Shown piece by piece: positions 11,669 through 23,224 of a stretch of 64,000 bases of DNA. Numbering within the stretch: position 1 is the first letter of the stretch; each line of letters begins with the position of its first letter. The notes beneath the pieces are model-generated. The model did not search any database and was not told the origin of the DNA. It was given only the letters and a program-made list of their open reading frames with translations. This stretch comes from Triops longicaudatus (lineage: Eukaryota; Arthropoda; Branchiopoda; Notostraca; Triopsidae). The stretch spans positions 620,001-684,000 of the forward strand of contig JAGQDJ010000260.1 in the NCBI GenBank assembly GCA_022885665.1, read 5' to 3'. Position numbers and translations under genes: made by a program.

Positions 11669-13521
11669 GTAAGTAGTTAGCTATTATTTCCATGTCATTA
11701 TTTCAAACGCCTTTTTAAAAGAAACTGAAAATCTTTTTATGGAAGTTAAGTGAATTCAACTCGAGTACTTCATTTTGTATGCTACTATTGTGAATGTTAG
11801 CATCTTGTGATCTTAATGGTAACTTATGTCATTTTCTTAAACAAAGCTGGCTGGTTTCTTTAATGTTAGCAACAATTAATTCTCCATCCCTATGTGTCAT
11901 TCTTAGGAACGTCGCATTCCAGGTCGTGTTCTACATATTCGTAGGTTGTATACTTTTGTGACATCTGTGCGAAAGCAAAAAAGTCACACCGGAAGTGTAC
12001 TTTTGTGGATTCATCTGGTATGTTACGTCGTCGATGTTAGGTAAAAGCTGAATTATGGCAAACCTTGACCGAAGGACACGTGTGGGATTTTTGACCTTTC
12101 TTCGTGGCAGCTTATGGCATGGGGATTTAGCAACATGTGTTCAGAATCTAAAGTTCAAGTAATAGCTTCTTATGAAACACAACAATAAAGAAATTAATGC
12201 CTTGTCAGACATGTGTGTTTGTGATGCAATCTTACAAACTTGATTGTAGGTACGGGCTGATTTTGAGCTGACGGAGAGGCTTTTTATTTGCACTGAGGGA
12301 CAACACCTGTGACGCGTAAAATGAGCAGTTACTTTAAAACCTGTATCAGTGGTTTTTGCAGTCGAACAAGTATCTTGAGAGTTGCTGGATGTGCTTTCCG
12401 AATAGAGTAATTTCATTGTATTTTTAGATATGCTTATTCCACATTTTTTCCCATTTCACAAGTTGAGTCAAGAGGCGGATTGATCGAAATCGTGTGACTG
12501 CGAAATCACTGCTTGCACGCAAATGGACTGTTTTGGCTTATTCAAACGACCACTCGGGCATTTAGAGATGAGTTGCAATGAGTGTGCATTTAAAATACAT
12601 TTTCCCAGCGATTTTCTGTAATCCAAGTACGTTTTTATATTAAATTTTATTGTTATTATGTTTAAGTAAAATGCTGCTGTATTTCGACATATTTACAAAA
12701 TAATCGTATAGGAAGACGCTTTGCTCAGAGTTGTCAGTATCTGGAATGTTATGTCTACTACACGTCTTGGACTTTCGTTCGTCATGAAAGTTAAGATTAA
12801 AAGCTGTTCGGTAAAACTTTTAATAATTTGTTTGTATAGTTAGCGCTTGCACTCGAAAAGCACTCAAGCCAACTGAAGGCATCGGGAATCATTCGTCGAA
12901 GTACTACAGTGCTGCTTGTTTTTTTGTGTGCAAGTCCAGCCTAGTTCAACCGTCTTTGAACGTTGTTGTAGTTTTTCTCCACGAATTTTTTCCTAATTTA
13001 TCTAATCCAAGGAACCGCTACTGCTCCTTCCCCGTTCATTTGTAACTTATCATACTGCGGTTCTGAATATTCACGAAAGCGTTTCTCTAGTTAGAGCTTA
13101 TCCATATTTTGCAACCAACAGATTGAATCGTTCAGTTTTGAGCTATACGAGTTTCATCCATTTCGTAGAGCTTCAGTCGCACTTGTTTTCAGCAGTTGAA
13201 TGCTTTGCACTGTAAAACTCGGTAATTTTCACGCACAGAAAATTGCTTTGTTTCATTTTTTCTTTCAGATTTCATCCTTTTGTAAGTTTTGTGTTTTTGT
13301 ACAATTTGGGAAACAATAACGCTTTTTGTGCTTCCCTTATTGTTAAACATGTTACTCACAGTTCGAAAACTAGTAAAATTCTACTCCGTATATCCGTTAA
13401 CATTTCAGCCCTAAGATTCGTCCTATTGGTCGATCAGATCTAATGTAAAATCTGCTTAGCACGGATTCGCTCAGTATATTTAAGCGCGGGTTTCCGTGTA
13501 TGTATTGGATGCGAAATTTGT
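11669..13521. other. Non-coding, possibly first intron
   Basis: AT-rich sequence with no convincing exon. If the exon at 11552-11668 belongs to SPRYD7, this is intron; otherwise it is spacer. Confidence 0.35.
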
Positions 13522-13890
13522 AAAATACATTTGTTCCGTGCTAAAGCACGAAAGGTTTTTGTATTTGTTTAATGTGCCTTGTTTTAGTGGATAAAAACAC
13601 CACGATAGACAAAATATCCACTATGTTCAATTTCATTGTTACTCAACTGTTAAATTTCGTAGCCTCCCACCGTAATCCTAAAATTCATTATTAGTGACAA
13701 TGAAAGTCCCCGCACCCAGCCTGTATGAGTCAGTCCCTTTTTGACCTCCTTTTGAACCAGACCTATTTCTTCAGCACACGATTTGATTGTTGTAAAATTA
13801 AGTTAAAAAGAAATTATCTAAAGTGAGCAAATTGCCTTATAAAAACAAAACCACTTCCCTGTCGCCGTTAGCGCGATTCTAGCGGCGACA
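13522..13890 (+). repeat. Repeat family A, long subfamily copy 1
   Basis: About 370 bp aligned with 58377-58800. It opens with the hairpin CGTGCTAAAGCACG followed by GAAAGG. It includes the TTTCGTAGCC and GATTTGATTGTTGT blocks found in all four family A copies. It ends in GTCGCCGTTAG-N7-CTAGCGGCGAC, an 11-bp stem with one G-T pair. It lacks about 57 bp present in the 58-kb copy. No open frame; probably non-autonomous. Confidence 0.75.
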
Positions 13891-14060
13891 ACATTTTTAT
13901 TATGTAGAAAAAATTATTTCTTTATTTTTCTCGTCTGCGAAATATTGATGTATTTTCTGCAAAATTGAAGAATTTTATTCACGAAAAACATGCAAAACGA
14001 CTTTTTATCTGCGAAAAGTGACTTCTTTTTGAAAAATTATCCGTGTTTTTGAATTTACCG

Positions 14061-14377
14061 CTAAAAGTGGGAGTTCCCTTGAAATTCCTGGCTTTTCATT
14101 GGTGGAAAACCAAAAAAGTGGGCGCGGCTTATTTTCGGCTCTGAGAAGACCCTTCGAAAATCACGAAGAATGAGAACTCCGCCCTTCACCTGTGCCCAGC
14201 TCCTCCCTCGCTTGGCTCCTATTCCCTGTACTCGCTGCTGCACAATTTGGCTTCCCAGGTTTCCCGTACCAGCCTGGTACTCCAGGTATGACAGTGTGTA
14301 CATGGGAGCCGGGTATGATTTCGGTCAATGGAATAAGTGACATCATAGAGGAATAATACAAATAAAATTCCTGAACA
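14061..14377 (-). repeat. Possible SINE body
   Basis: GC-richer segment following the tRNA-like head on the minus strand, with short direct motifs such as ACCTGGGAAGCC and GGAGTACCAGG. There is no second copy in the window, so its extent is a guess. Confidence 0.3.
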
Positions 14378-14450
14378 TGTGGGACTTGAACCCACAACCT
14401 CACGATTACAAGCCCACGCCTGTAACCGCTCGGCCACCTTTCCTTGTTAT
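14378..14450 (-). repeat. tRNA-derived SINE head (tRNA-like)
   Basis: Contains a perfect RNA polymerase III A box (TGGCCGAGCGG), a B box (GGTTCAAGTCC) and a fully paired T arm, GTGGG-TTCAAGT-CCCAC. The anticodon loop would read CTTGTAA (anticodon TGT, Thr). However, the anticodon stem (GTGGG against TCGTG) and the acceptor stem (GGAAAGG against ATGTTCA) do not pair, so this is not a working tRNA. Intact promoter boxes with lost stems are typical of a tRNA-derived SINE or an old tRNA pseudogene. Confidence 0.6.
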
Positions 14451-14971
14451 AAACGCGAAAAAGGATGTATTTATTTAATGTAGACAAATCGTGTGGCAAA
14501 GATGGAACAAGGCATCTATAGACTACGGGCTACGGGCATAAAGTAGCTCCATAATGTCGCCGTAAATTTCGTAGTACCAACAATTAAGTCTCGTAAGTTA
14601 CAGTATAGTACGGGCTGAGATTTTTTTTTTTTTTTACAAAAAACTTCGATATTTCTGTACACGACTACTCTTAAATATTTCTGTTTCTTTTTCCTTCTCT
14701 CTTTTCTCCTCGCTTTTCTTTTCAGTTCTCTTCCAAAGGTTTTTCTGCCATTTTAATTCTAGTACCGCGGAAAAAATGTCGCCAAGCAAATTCTGTAATC
14801 TTCTTGCATAATTTTTAATCTTCTAAATTCTACTATATCACGTCAGCCATCTGTTGGCATAATCTATTACTCTAAGACAGCTCAGCCTGTCTGTTTGACA
14901 GCTGATTAGTTGTTATTCTTTATTTAAGTGCATTTCTATAATCCGATGCTTTTTGAGTCAAACCTTGCAAC

Positions 14972-15807
14972 ATGGCTAGCATATTTTGTTGTTTAAGGGG
15001 ATGTTTGAACACCTTTGATATGGGAATATCTACAGCGCCAGTGGTGCAACGTAAATTTCCTTTAGTCACAATTGATACATCCCGTACAGGTAAAATATGT
15101 GCTACATTTCTAGAATGCTTTCAAGAAACTCTTATAATCCAACAGGGCAAGAAGTTGTTATAGTCAAGAACGGAACAAGAATTTGTGGCACAGGTGGTGC
15201 ATTGGGCAGCGCGCCTTTAGTCCAAAACAAGGCTTACTTTGAAGTCAAACTCCAACAATCCGGTAAAACCAAGCTACAACCGAAAATTTGTTTTTTAAAA
15301 TGCTATTTCAAATAGGTATATGGGGAGTTGGTATTGCGACAGAAAAAACAAACCTGAACCAAGTTCCCATGGGAAATGATTCTGAGTCTTGGATACTTTG
15401 CTCTGATGGAATAATACGTCATAATAAGGAAGAATTGTATAAAGTCGCAAACCTGCCACAAGAAGGCGATATTGTAGTAAGAAATCGCTCCTAAAGCGTA
15501 TTAATGGGTTAGATAACGAAACCCGAATTTATTAATATGCTTTTCAAGGGTGTTACTTACGATCACGTTGAATTAAATTTCTACATTGGTGGCAAGAACA
15601 TCAGTTGCCCGGTTACTCATATTCGAGGAACGCTTTACCCAGCTTTATACGGTGAGGAATTTTTCATACTACTTTTCGTATTCTTACTATTTTAGCTTTC
15701 TAGTGGATGATGGAGCTATTTTGGACATAATATTTGAAGACTTCACCCACACTCCCCCGGCCGGCTACGATAATATTATGATTGAGCAGTCGCTGTTGGA
15801 AACCTAA
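14972..15807 (+). CDS. SPRYD7: SPRY domain-containing protein 7 (SPRYD7), complete
   Basis: Small intracellular SPRY/B30.2-fold protein; its cellular role is poorly defined (the human gene lies in the 13q14 region deleted in leukaemia). Five exons with agreeing phases: 14972-15089, 15146-15262, 15316-15476, 15549-15651 and 15704-15807. They total 603 bp, or 200 residues, against about 196 in vertebrates. Conserved stretches are VVIVKNG-RICGTGG, SAPL-QNK-YFE, GIWGVGIAT, NLNQVPMG, PQEGDIVGVTYDHVELN and THTPPAGY, in the family's order. The N-terminus FCCLRGC resembles the vertebrate Cys-rich start and might be lipid-modified. The introns are only 52-72 bp. The last acceptor is CTAG|TGGATG, not the TTTTAG eight bases earlier, because only it keeps YVDDGAILD. 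It converges with the LRR gene. Confidence 0.95.
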
Positions 15808-17589
15808 GAAAAATCTAAAGAATCTAAAAGTGAAGTGGAAATCGAGCTGGTCTTTGATGATTGTGAACAAAACGTCAAACTTACGAGTATGTTAAGAGAA
15901 AAGCTTTCTGTATTCTCGACGCATATTTGCCGTGCAGGCTTCGCAGCATTTTGAAATGTTACCTCCATTCCGTGTATGCCAAAACTCTCTATATGTATCT
16001 GTTGAATGAATGGAAGTCCTTTGCTGTCATTCCAGCTTTTTATTCATGTGGCTACGTTTTTCGGTGTTAATTTAACATATAATTGGCATTTATAAAAATT
16101 GTACATAACTTTTGATGGCTTTTTATTGAAAATAGTCCTAGGGAATTTCGGTTGGGCCGAAAAGCATTGTGCCAACGAAACGTCAAAATTTAAAGACTAC
16201 GTAAAACCGAGCCGAAGTTGGTCATTGTCGACATCAACTCGACTCGGCTCAAGCCGAACAGATTCCCAGCCCAAAATACTATCCGTTATACGAAGTAAAA
16301 ATGCCACATCGCTTTTAAGACTGTATGTTTGTACACATCGATATAGAAGAATCACAGTACAAATCCTCTCGACTACACTTTGTACAAAATTGGGGGTGTA
16401 AGGAGGCAATAGGGTGGACAATTTCTGGTTTGTTCGATAGGTTATAGGTCTCCCTCCCAAATTTATGCACCGTCTTTGGCTCATTGCAGGTGTCTTTGCA
16501 ATTTTACCAACATATAACGCATACGCAGGTAAAAATGCATCAATTTTTCTCCCACCGTTGCTGCTTTTGACACCACAGGTAATATTCCATGGCTGGCGAA
16601 CAGATTTGGAGAGGGTTAACACATCAGGAGAGGACCCTCGCACTTAATCGCGAAACTTAATGAGGTCTAACGTGATTCATAAAACGCGAACACAAAAAAA
16701 CGGTCACCCCGGACTATACATCTGCTTTTCAAAGGCCACCCTTTGGTTATTGCTTCCTTGGAATGCTTCCTCACAAAATTTTAGCTTTACCGATTTAGTC
16801 TAACTGAGGTGACAGGAGTGGAAAATGTCCCTAATTCAAGATATGGGCAACATAACGAATTGGCACGGGGAATTGGTGGCGACGAAAGTCAAAGTTAAGT
16901 CAAAGTTTGGGTTGATTCGACAGTGCTGTTAAGAACGGCGGGGGGAGAGAGGGGCTTTTACATTCAGTCAGGCAATAAAAGATAACGGAATCGCAAAATA
17001 TTCTTCTTTTATATTGGGTCTATATACAACACTATAGACATTGGACGACTAGTTTGGGATGTTCTGGGAGGGTTTTGGGAGCAGACAAAATGCATAAAGA
17101 AGCAAAGGCTTGGATTGTATAACACGTTCTTAGTTGATACATTTCCCTTCTCTTTCGCATTCTACATCCGAGAACAGTAAACCAAGGACTACGGTTCCTG
17201 TTTGTCGAATTTTTTTTTGGACGACAAATGGAGCTGTACTTCCTTCTGCATATAACCGTTTTCACTTCGGTTCGGCTACACTAGAGATCTGATACTTTTC
17301 CCAGACAAAAGGGGTAAAAAAAAGAGAAAAATCTGCTAAGCTTTGTGTCACTCGCTCTGTATCAAAAAGGCTAGCCCTGACTTAAATTAAAATAACCGGC
17401 CGCAAGAGGTCCAGCGAACTTGGCATCCTTCCAAGTCGCAATCTTCGCTGTGCTTGCTAGATTCCCGCAGGCTGATCTTTGGCCCTTTTGCTGTCACAAG
17501 GAGTTTTTAAGTCACGCTAACATAAGGGCGGGCCTTATGGAGTCCATACAGGCACGTTCATCCGTGCCCACCTGGTCGGCTTAAAATTT
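15808..17589. other. Convergent intergenic region
   Basis: Lies between the 3' ends of SPRYD7 (+) and the LRR gene (-), so it should hold both 3' UTRs. No canonical AATAAA close to either stop was confirmed; an AATAAA on the plus strand near 16973 is over 1 kb downstream of SPRYD7. No exon or repeat recognised. Confidence 0.4.
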
Positions 17590-19642
17590 TCAAAGTTCTG
17601 TTCGTGGATATGGTTTCAAACTGTTATGCATCGTCACCCCTCTCACGACGCACTCCGCTTCACTGCAGCAGTTACAGGTTTTATGATAATCCGGGGTCAA
17701 AGGTCGGCTGCTGAGCGTCGAGCCGACACTGAGTCCCCGTCCCAAATTGGTCGGCGCAGGTGTCCATTTGGCAGGGTGATGCTTATGACTACTTCGACTG
17801 GCACACAAGAGCCGGAGCCGACGCCGGTGATGCCACGTGAGCAGCAATAAACCCACAACGATGACTGCCAAGGCGCACGCGAATCCAATCACCATGCCTT
17901 GGTGCACACCGGGACTTCTGCAATTCAAAGCTTCATCCGACAAGCTTCTTAAGTTCTGGCCCGATAATGGCGGCGGACCAGCACAGAGCACCGACGTCGG
18001 CCCGGCCACCAGAGCGCCCGAGGAAGCACCTTGCCACGCTTTCAGATGGTTGTTAGCTTGCGTTAATGGCTCGGGCGCCGTTTGCATCCCAGCCATCGCT
18101 AAACTCCGCATGGCTGCGTCTTCCTGCTCGGTCATTTCGGCGCTGTGTGTCAATTCGCTCTCTCCTCCGCGGCCGGCACCGGCTTGTGACTGGGACGCGA
18201 TGGAAGCTGACGTCGCCCGCAGCCCTTGAGGCACAATTTTCTCCCGTAAAGCTATTGATCCTCCCGCTCCTCCTCCCAAACTTCGATTTCGAGCTTGTCG
18301 GTTGAGCAAATCCCGGAGCCACGCTAATTGGCAGCCGCAGAGTAAGGGGTTCTCGGACACATCCAGCGTGACAATTTGCGACCATGGCGCCAAATTTTCG
18401 GGGATGCTGTTGAGTCCATTGTCTCGTAAATCCAGTTCGCGTACCGAGGGCAGGCCCGTAAACAATCCTTCGGGCAAGGAGCTTAACCGCTTGCACCCGG
18501 TGATCCGCACCACTTGCAAATCACGGTTGGCAGTCAGCGCTCCCGGGTAGACGGAAACTAAGCTTTGCGCACCTTGGATCTCCAGGATGTGGAGTCGATA
18601 CAGTCCGCGAAGGACGCTGGCCGTGAATTCGACGAAGCCGTTCCCGCCCAGGGTCAATTCTTCTAAATGCTGCAGCACCGACAAGGGCTCGGTGGGCACG
18701 TGGAGCAGTTTGTTATCGTGGAGCTTGAGGACGCGCAAATGAGTCAGGCCGCGGAAAGCGTCGTCGGAGACGTTACGAATGGAAGCACTGCTCAAATCCA
18801 GGTGGACCAAGCCTTTCAGCGGGGCGAACATGTTGGCCAGCAAAACGGGCAATTCATTGCCAGCCAAGTTTAATTCGGCCAACGCTTCTAACGGCGTCAG
18901 CGCCGGTAACAGCGCCGGCACGCGGCTCAGCTGATTGTCGTCGAGATACAGGTTCCGCAAATCCGTTAAGCCGGCGAAGGTGGCTGGGTGCAAATAATCG
19001 AGGCGGTTTTGGCCTAAGTCGATTTCGCGGAGCTTAGGCGCCGTGGCAAACGTCCGCTCGTCCAAAGTTTCCAGGAAGTTGTTCCGTAATGACAAGACGC
19101 TCAAGCTGCGTAAACCCGTCCAGCTTCGGTTGGATACAAAGGCGATCTTATTGTTATCCAAGTGCAGCTCGGTCAGTTTCTTTTGAAACTCGAAACTCTT
19201 GTTATTGATCGTCACCAACCTATAAAGAGGACAACGCTAGCAAATCGACTCGGAAAGGCAGTTTTGTTACTATAAGCTGGTTTAAGTGCATACTTATTGT
19301 GCGACAGGTCGAAGAAGACTAACTCAGGGTAAAATCGCATACTCGTGTCGATAGTTTTAATCCGGTTGTGTCGCAAGACCAACCGCTGTTTGCAGGAGAA
19401 AAAAGAGAAATATTAGCGTTTCGTTTTCAACACAAAAGTCGAGTTGATGCCAATTTTTTTAATTTTTTTACTTGAACAGACGGGTTGAAGGTGATGGGAA
19501 CAACTTCCAAATTAACATTATCGCACGTGACTTCCAAGGTTTCATCATCACAAAGGCAGCCAGCTGGGCAGAAAGCCCACACGGGCCTGAGAACCAATAA
19601 AACGGCGACCAAACAGCGCAAAAAAGGTGACGACACGTCCAT
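17590..19642 (-). CDS. Leucine-rich-repeat single-pass membrane protein, complete
   Basis: Cell-surface LRR receptor or adhesion protein; ligand unknown. Three exons: 19472-19642, 19294-19385 and 17590-19219 (introns 86 and 74 bp; phases 0 and 2), 630 residues. The only in-frame ATG upstream of the signal peptide is at 19642. Order: hydrophobic signal to about residue 23; LRRNT (CPAGCLC, CDN); about 13 LRRs of LxxLxLxxNxL type (about 57-370); LRRCT cysteines 382, 384, 500 and 521; TM about 529-550; HHRRRLRLLC stop-transfer; an 80-residue tail with CNCCSEAEC. The protein ends TEL, a class I PDZ-ligand pattern. The LRRCT holds an insert of roughly 105 Ser/Ala/Gly-rich residues, unusual for this domain. 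There are no Ig or FN3 domains, so it is not a typical kekkon or LINGO. It is markedly GC-rich against its flanks. Resemblance to insect LRR membrane proteins is my impression only. Confidence 0.92.
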
Positions 19643-20648
19643 TTCCAAGACTATGTCATGTCCACACCAACCTACGAACCAATGAGAAAAAAGCACACAT
19701 GAATTTTGTTTTCATCTTGGCAGGTTGCAGTGCGCAATTTCCGCCCTCTTTTCACTTTTTCATACCCCAAAAAAGTGTCGGAAAACCGAAGACAAAAAAG
19801 TCCAAATATGACGCTGCAAAAACCGCACCACTCCAAAACGCAATTTACGACCAAACAACTCCTTCCAAACTCTAAATTAACTGTAAACTGACTCACGTCA
19901 AGTCCTGCACAGATGTGCTCATCGACGTTTATCGCTTTTGATAATCACTTTACAGACTGATAAGCGTCACTTTCGCTTCTAGTTTGTGTCAATGAAAGCG
20001 AGCCGCGTTTTCCCTCATCTTATAAGAACGCAAAAGGCAATGCAAAAGGTATGCGAGAACTGGGTGACCTGAATAAACCCCCTGGGCTCATTTAGAAGTC
20101 CTTGATAGCCATGCTTTGGCAATTAAGAAGCTCTCTCAGCTGACAAACATAGTCTGAGCTTAGCGCATCGCTCGCAGGACAATAAAGACGCGCACATTAG
20201 ACTCCCCTGTTGATCATAAAAACTTAATTTTTTTCAAATTTTATAAATTAAAAAAAGTTTCATTTTTAACATTAAAAATAAATCGAAAAAGGAAAATCTA
20301 CCTAAAAAAAATCTTTGCAAACAGCAGTGACTCAAGGAGTATTTCTTTGCTTCGCGTTTGAGTTTTCGATTAAGCCGGACACATTCAACGATGAGCTAAA
20401 AGTGTTCCTAATATAAGACAGACTGGCTCTATTAGGAACTGACAGCGTCATACTTCATTCTCTATGATCGGGAAAACAACAAGTACTTATGCTCCTAAAA
20501 TAAAACATAATAAAAGCCCACACAGAAAAGGGAACAATTGGGTAGTCACATCCAATGCAAGCAACTCACGCAAGTGTTATAATTGTATATGTTATACATG
20601 TTACAACTATACTTTCATTAATGCGTACTTGTGTGTCCTTTTATATAC
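19643..20648. other. Upstream region of the LRR gene
   Basis: Should contain the 5' UTR and promoter of the minus-strand LRR gene. On that strand TCAGTC (around 19950-19960) and TCAGTT (around 19890) fit an initiator, but neither has a DPE at +28, and TATAAG near 20020 is too far upstream of either. No firm promoter call is possible. Confidence 0.35.
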
Positions 20649-20837
20649 TGTGGCGTTCGTTGCTACCCAATAGTCAATTTCGTAGCCGCCCAACAATGAA
20701 TCCTAAGATTCATTGTTGGTAAGAATGAAATCCCCTGTACCCAGCCTGTAATGTTCAGTTCCTTTTTGACCTTCCTTTGAGTCAGTTCCGTTTCTTGAGA
20801 GTGAAATTTGATTGTTGTAAAGAGTAGAACGTAACAA
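20649..20837 (+). repeat. Repeat family A, short subfamily copy 1 with hairpin
   Basis: About 190 bp. Begins TGTGGCGTTCGTTGCTACCC and ends AGTAGAACGTAACA; the ends are imperfect inverted repeats. The perfect stem-loop 20690-20719 has 13-bp arms (CCAACAATGAATC) and the loop CTAA. It shares TTTCGTAGCC and TTTGATTGTTGT with the 13.5- and 58.4-kb copies. Confidence 0.75.
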
Positions 20838-21892
20838 TACATTTACTCCCCTTGCAAGGAACAAAATAAGCATGCTAGTAAATTAACTCACTAAATGAAA
20901 CACACTACAACACAGCCTTTGCCGTTTTTTCGGCCATTTTCCTACCAAACCTATCAACTCCTGCACTATTAACACGATTTCTATCATTTCTGGCCGTATT
21001 TCCCCCCTACGGCTGGCTGAGAAAGAGGAAACGAGCTGCAGCGATAAAAAAAGCAAAGGGAAACGAGCGCATGCAAATGAGTTATCTCTTAATTTCCCTC
21101 ATTTGAATATTGTTACTTCGCAGTGCCTGACGTACCGCTCCCGGGCACATTTTATCTCATCAGTACTGTCTGTGTAATCCAAAGCTATTGTAAACGTGTA
21201 CAATCCCTGTGTACATTAATAAGGACACAAACAGGAGAGCCTCTACCCACTCGCTTTTGTGTTGGAATCAGTACTGAGCGGCAGATGAAAGCATAAAGGG
21301 TTTTCCCAAGTTGGTGATTCCAGAACGCAGGAAAATTGACTCGGAGTACTATCGCCCAACAGGGCACAGGCATACACGGAAGATATACACATAAGGAGAA
21401 AGCCACATTCCCTAAAAAGTGATGTTCCGAGAAGGCAAGCGATCCCCAAACAACCCGGGAGTCAATAATATGCAAAACGAGTCCGCTTTCTTGCCTGTGC
21501 CAGCAAACTTGATACTTCCCTTAAAATTCTTCAACAGACGCGGCACAGGTGTAACCCAGAGCGCTTCGCTTTGCTGTCTCGACCCATAATGACAGTCGAC
21601 TTCTTTTTCTTTATTTACAAGGCAAACGCAGGTCCTTCGAAGACCTAAAACCTTTTTTTTTGCCTGTCTTTTGGTTCATTCCTTTAATACTAATGATGAG
21701 CACCCAAAAGGAACCCACTTCTGGATCCAGCTGGATCTGCCCAGTTTTCTGAAATCCAGTGAAAGAGCAATGGACATGAAAAACGCGTATTGAGATTTGG
21801 AGGAAATCTTGTAATGCACATTATTTTCTATAAACGTTTTTTTTTTTCAATTCTCTGTTTCATTCTGAAGAGCCGTTCCACATTTATTAACT
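20838..21892. other. Spacer between two family A copies
   Basis: No exon recognised. It separates two same-orientation copies about 1.2 kb apart. Confidence 0.35.
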
Positions 21893-22152
21893 TGTGTGGC
21901 GTTCGTTATTACCCAACAGTCAATTTCGTAGCCGCCCAGCAATGAATCCTAAGATTCATTGTTGGTAAGAATGAAATCCCCTGCACCGAGCCTGTAATAG
22001 AGTTCCTTTTTGACCTTCCTATAAGTCAGTTACGTTTCTTGAGAGTGAAATTTGATTGTTGTGAACGTAAAGTGAGAGAAAGCACGAGAAGGAGAGTGAT
22101 TTTGTACTGAAGTTACGAATAAACGGATTTGAAAAGGAGTAGAACGTAACAC
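21893..22152 (+). repeat. Repeat family A, short subfamily copy 2 with hairpin
   Basis: Very close to the 20.65-kb copy through GATTTGATTGTTGT (hairpin 21936-21965, one G-T pair in the stem). It then carries about 75 bp of extra sequence before the same terminal AGTAGAACGTAACA. Hence the 20.65-kb copy has an internal deletion, or this one an insertion. Confidence 0.75.
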
Positions 22153-22960
22153 TTGCAAGCTTCTATCATTTTCCCGCCACGAAAAGCGTGACGTCACTGA
22201 TGCGAACGAGATAGAGAAATGCGGTTTGCGGGCGCTTGTTTGTACACTGTGCTGCTAGACTTCCTTTTTTTAGGTTCTGCTCGAAAAAATTGCAAATAAA
22301 CTGCCATCAAAAGCAAAAAAACAATGTGGTAACTTTTGTTTTGCCTACGGTTGTCACAACAGTGGAAAATCGGGTGTAGGAAGGTATAATTCTTCAAAAG
22401 ATGAACGAAGATGGCAAAAGGACTAATGGTGCATTAATTGTGGGCAAAACTATTTTCCTAACAAGCGTTGAAGCGAATAACCTTCTGTTTCATACAAATT
22501 CCTTGAATTCTTTACAAAGAATAACAATTATACTCAGTTTACAGTGTTTCCTGAGAGTCTAGTCAACATAGTAAAGAAATGCCAAAAATCGATCTCTACA
22601 ATTACCCGAAAATCTTGGATAAATACTCAGAACGGAGTTTCTGAGATAATAAGCTAATAATATTTTCCTGCTGTAATAAGCTAATAATCTTTTCTTAATA
22701 AGCTCTTCTGTAAAAGCCCATAAGCTATAACATGGGGAAATGGTCAGAGTTTGTTAGCTAACTTTGAACATCGTATTTGCTTGTATGCTTGTGTCGTCAA
22801 CGTTGTTTCGCTTTAACGACACAAGGAACTTTGTCTTTCTACTATCTCTCTTGAAGAAAACGGAGCTTCTAACTTCTCTAGTTACCTCTTAGTAGCAAAT
22901 ACTTCAAAGACGCCCCAAGCGTGCCAAAAAATATTTTATTTTCATACTCCTGTTGCCTCT
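22153..22960. other. AT-rich spacer
   Basis: Contains a short local direct repeat (AATAAGCTAATAAT) near 22650-22690. Nothing else recognised. Confidence 0.35.
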
Positions 22961-23224
22961 GTCACCGATACAACTTACGATGACAGGGAACTGTATTGTT
23001 TAGATAACGCAATTTGTTCACTTTAGATAGCTGTAATGCACAAAATACAAGGGCCAAATATTTTAACATTCATTCACTGTGCCTGTTCTACCACAACAAT
23101 CAACTCGCGCCAGCCTCGGAAACCGTGGCGCTACGGGGCCGACCGATGTCTCCAATGCGAGTTACGTCACAGTGGACCGCGGGAAGTTCAAACATAGTGG
23201 ATAACTTGTCCCTCGCGGTTTCTC
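22961..23224 (+). repeat. Repeat family C, copy 1
   Basis: About 265 bp, similar throughout to 34196-34452. Shared blocks: GATGACAGGGAACT, ATACAAGGGCCAAA, TGTGCCTGTTCT-CCACAACAATCAA, GTTACGTCACAGTG-ACCGCGGGAAGTT and TCGCGGTTTC. On the minus strand both copies keep the peptide phrase LPAVHCDVT-IGD-G-PR, but in short frames only. Confidence 0.7.

Noticed and set aside
13522..13560. Hammerhead ribozyme suggested by a hairpin followed by GAAA in repeat A
   Set aside because: The required CTGATGA core upstream of the hairpin is absent.
14378..14450. Functional tRNA-Thr(TGT)
   Set aside because: Acceptor and anticodon stems do not pair; only the promoter boxes and T arm are intact.
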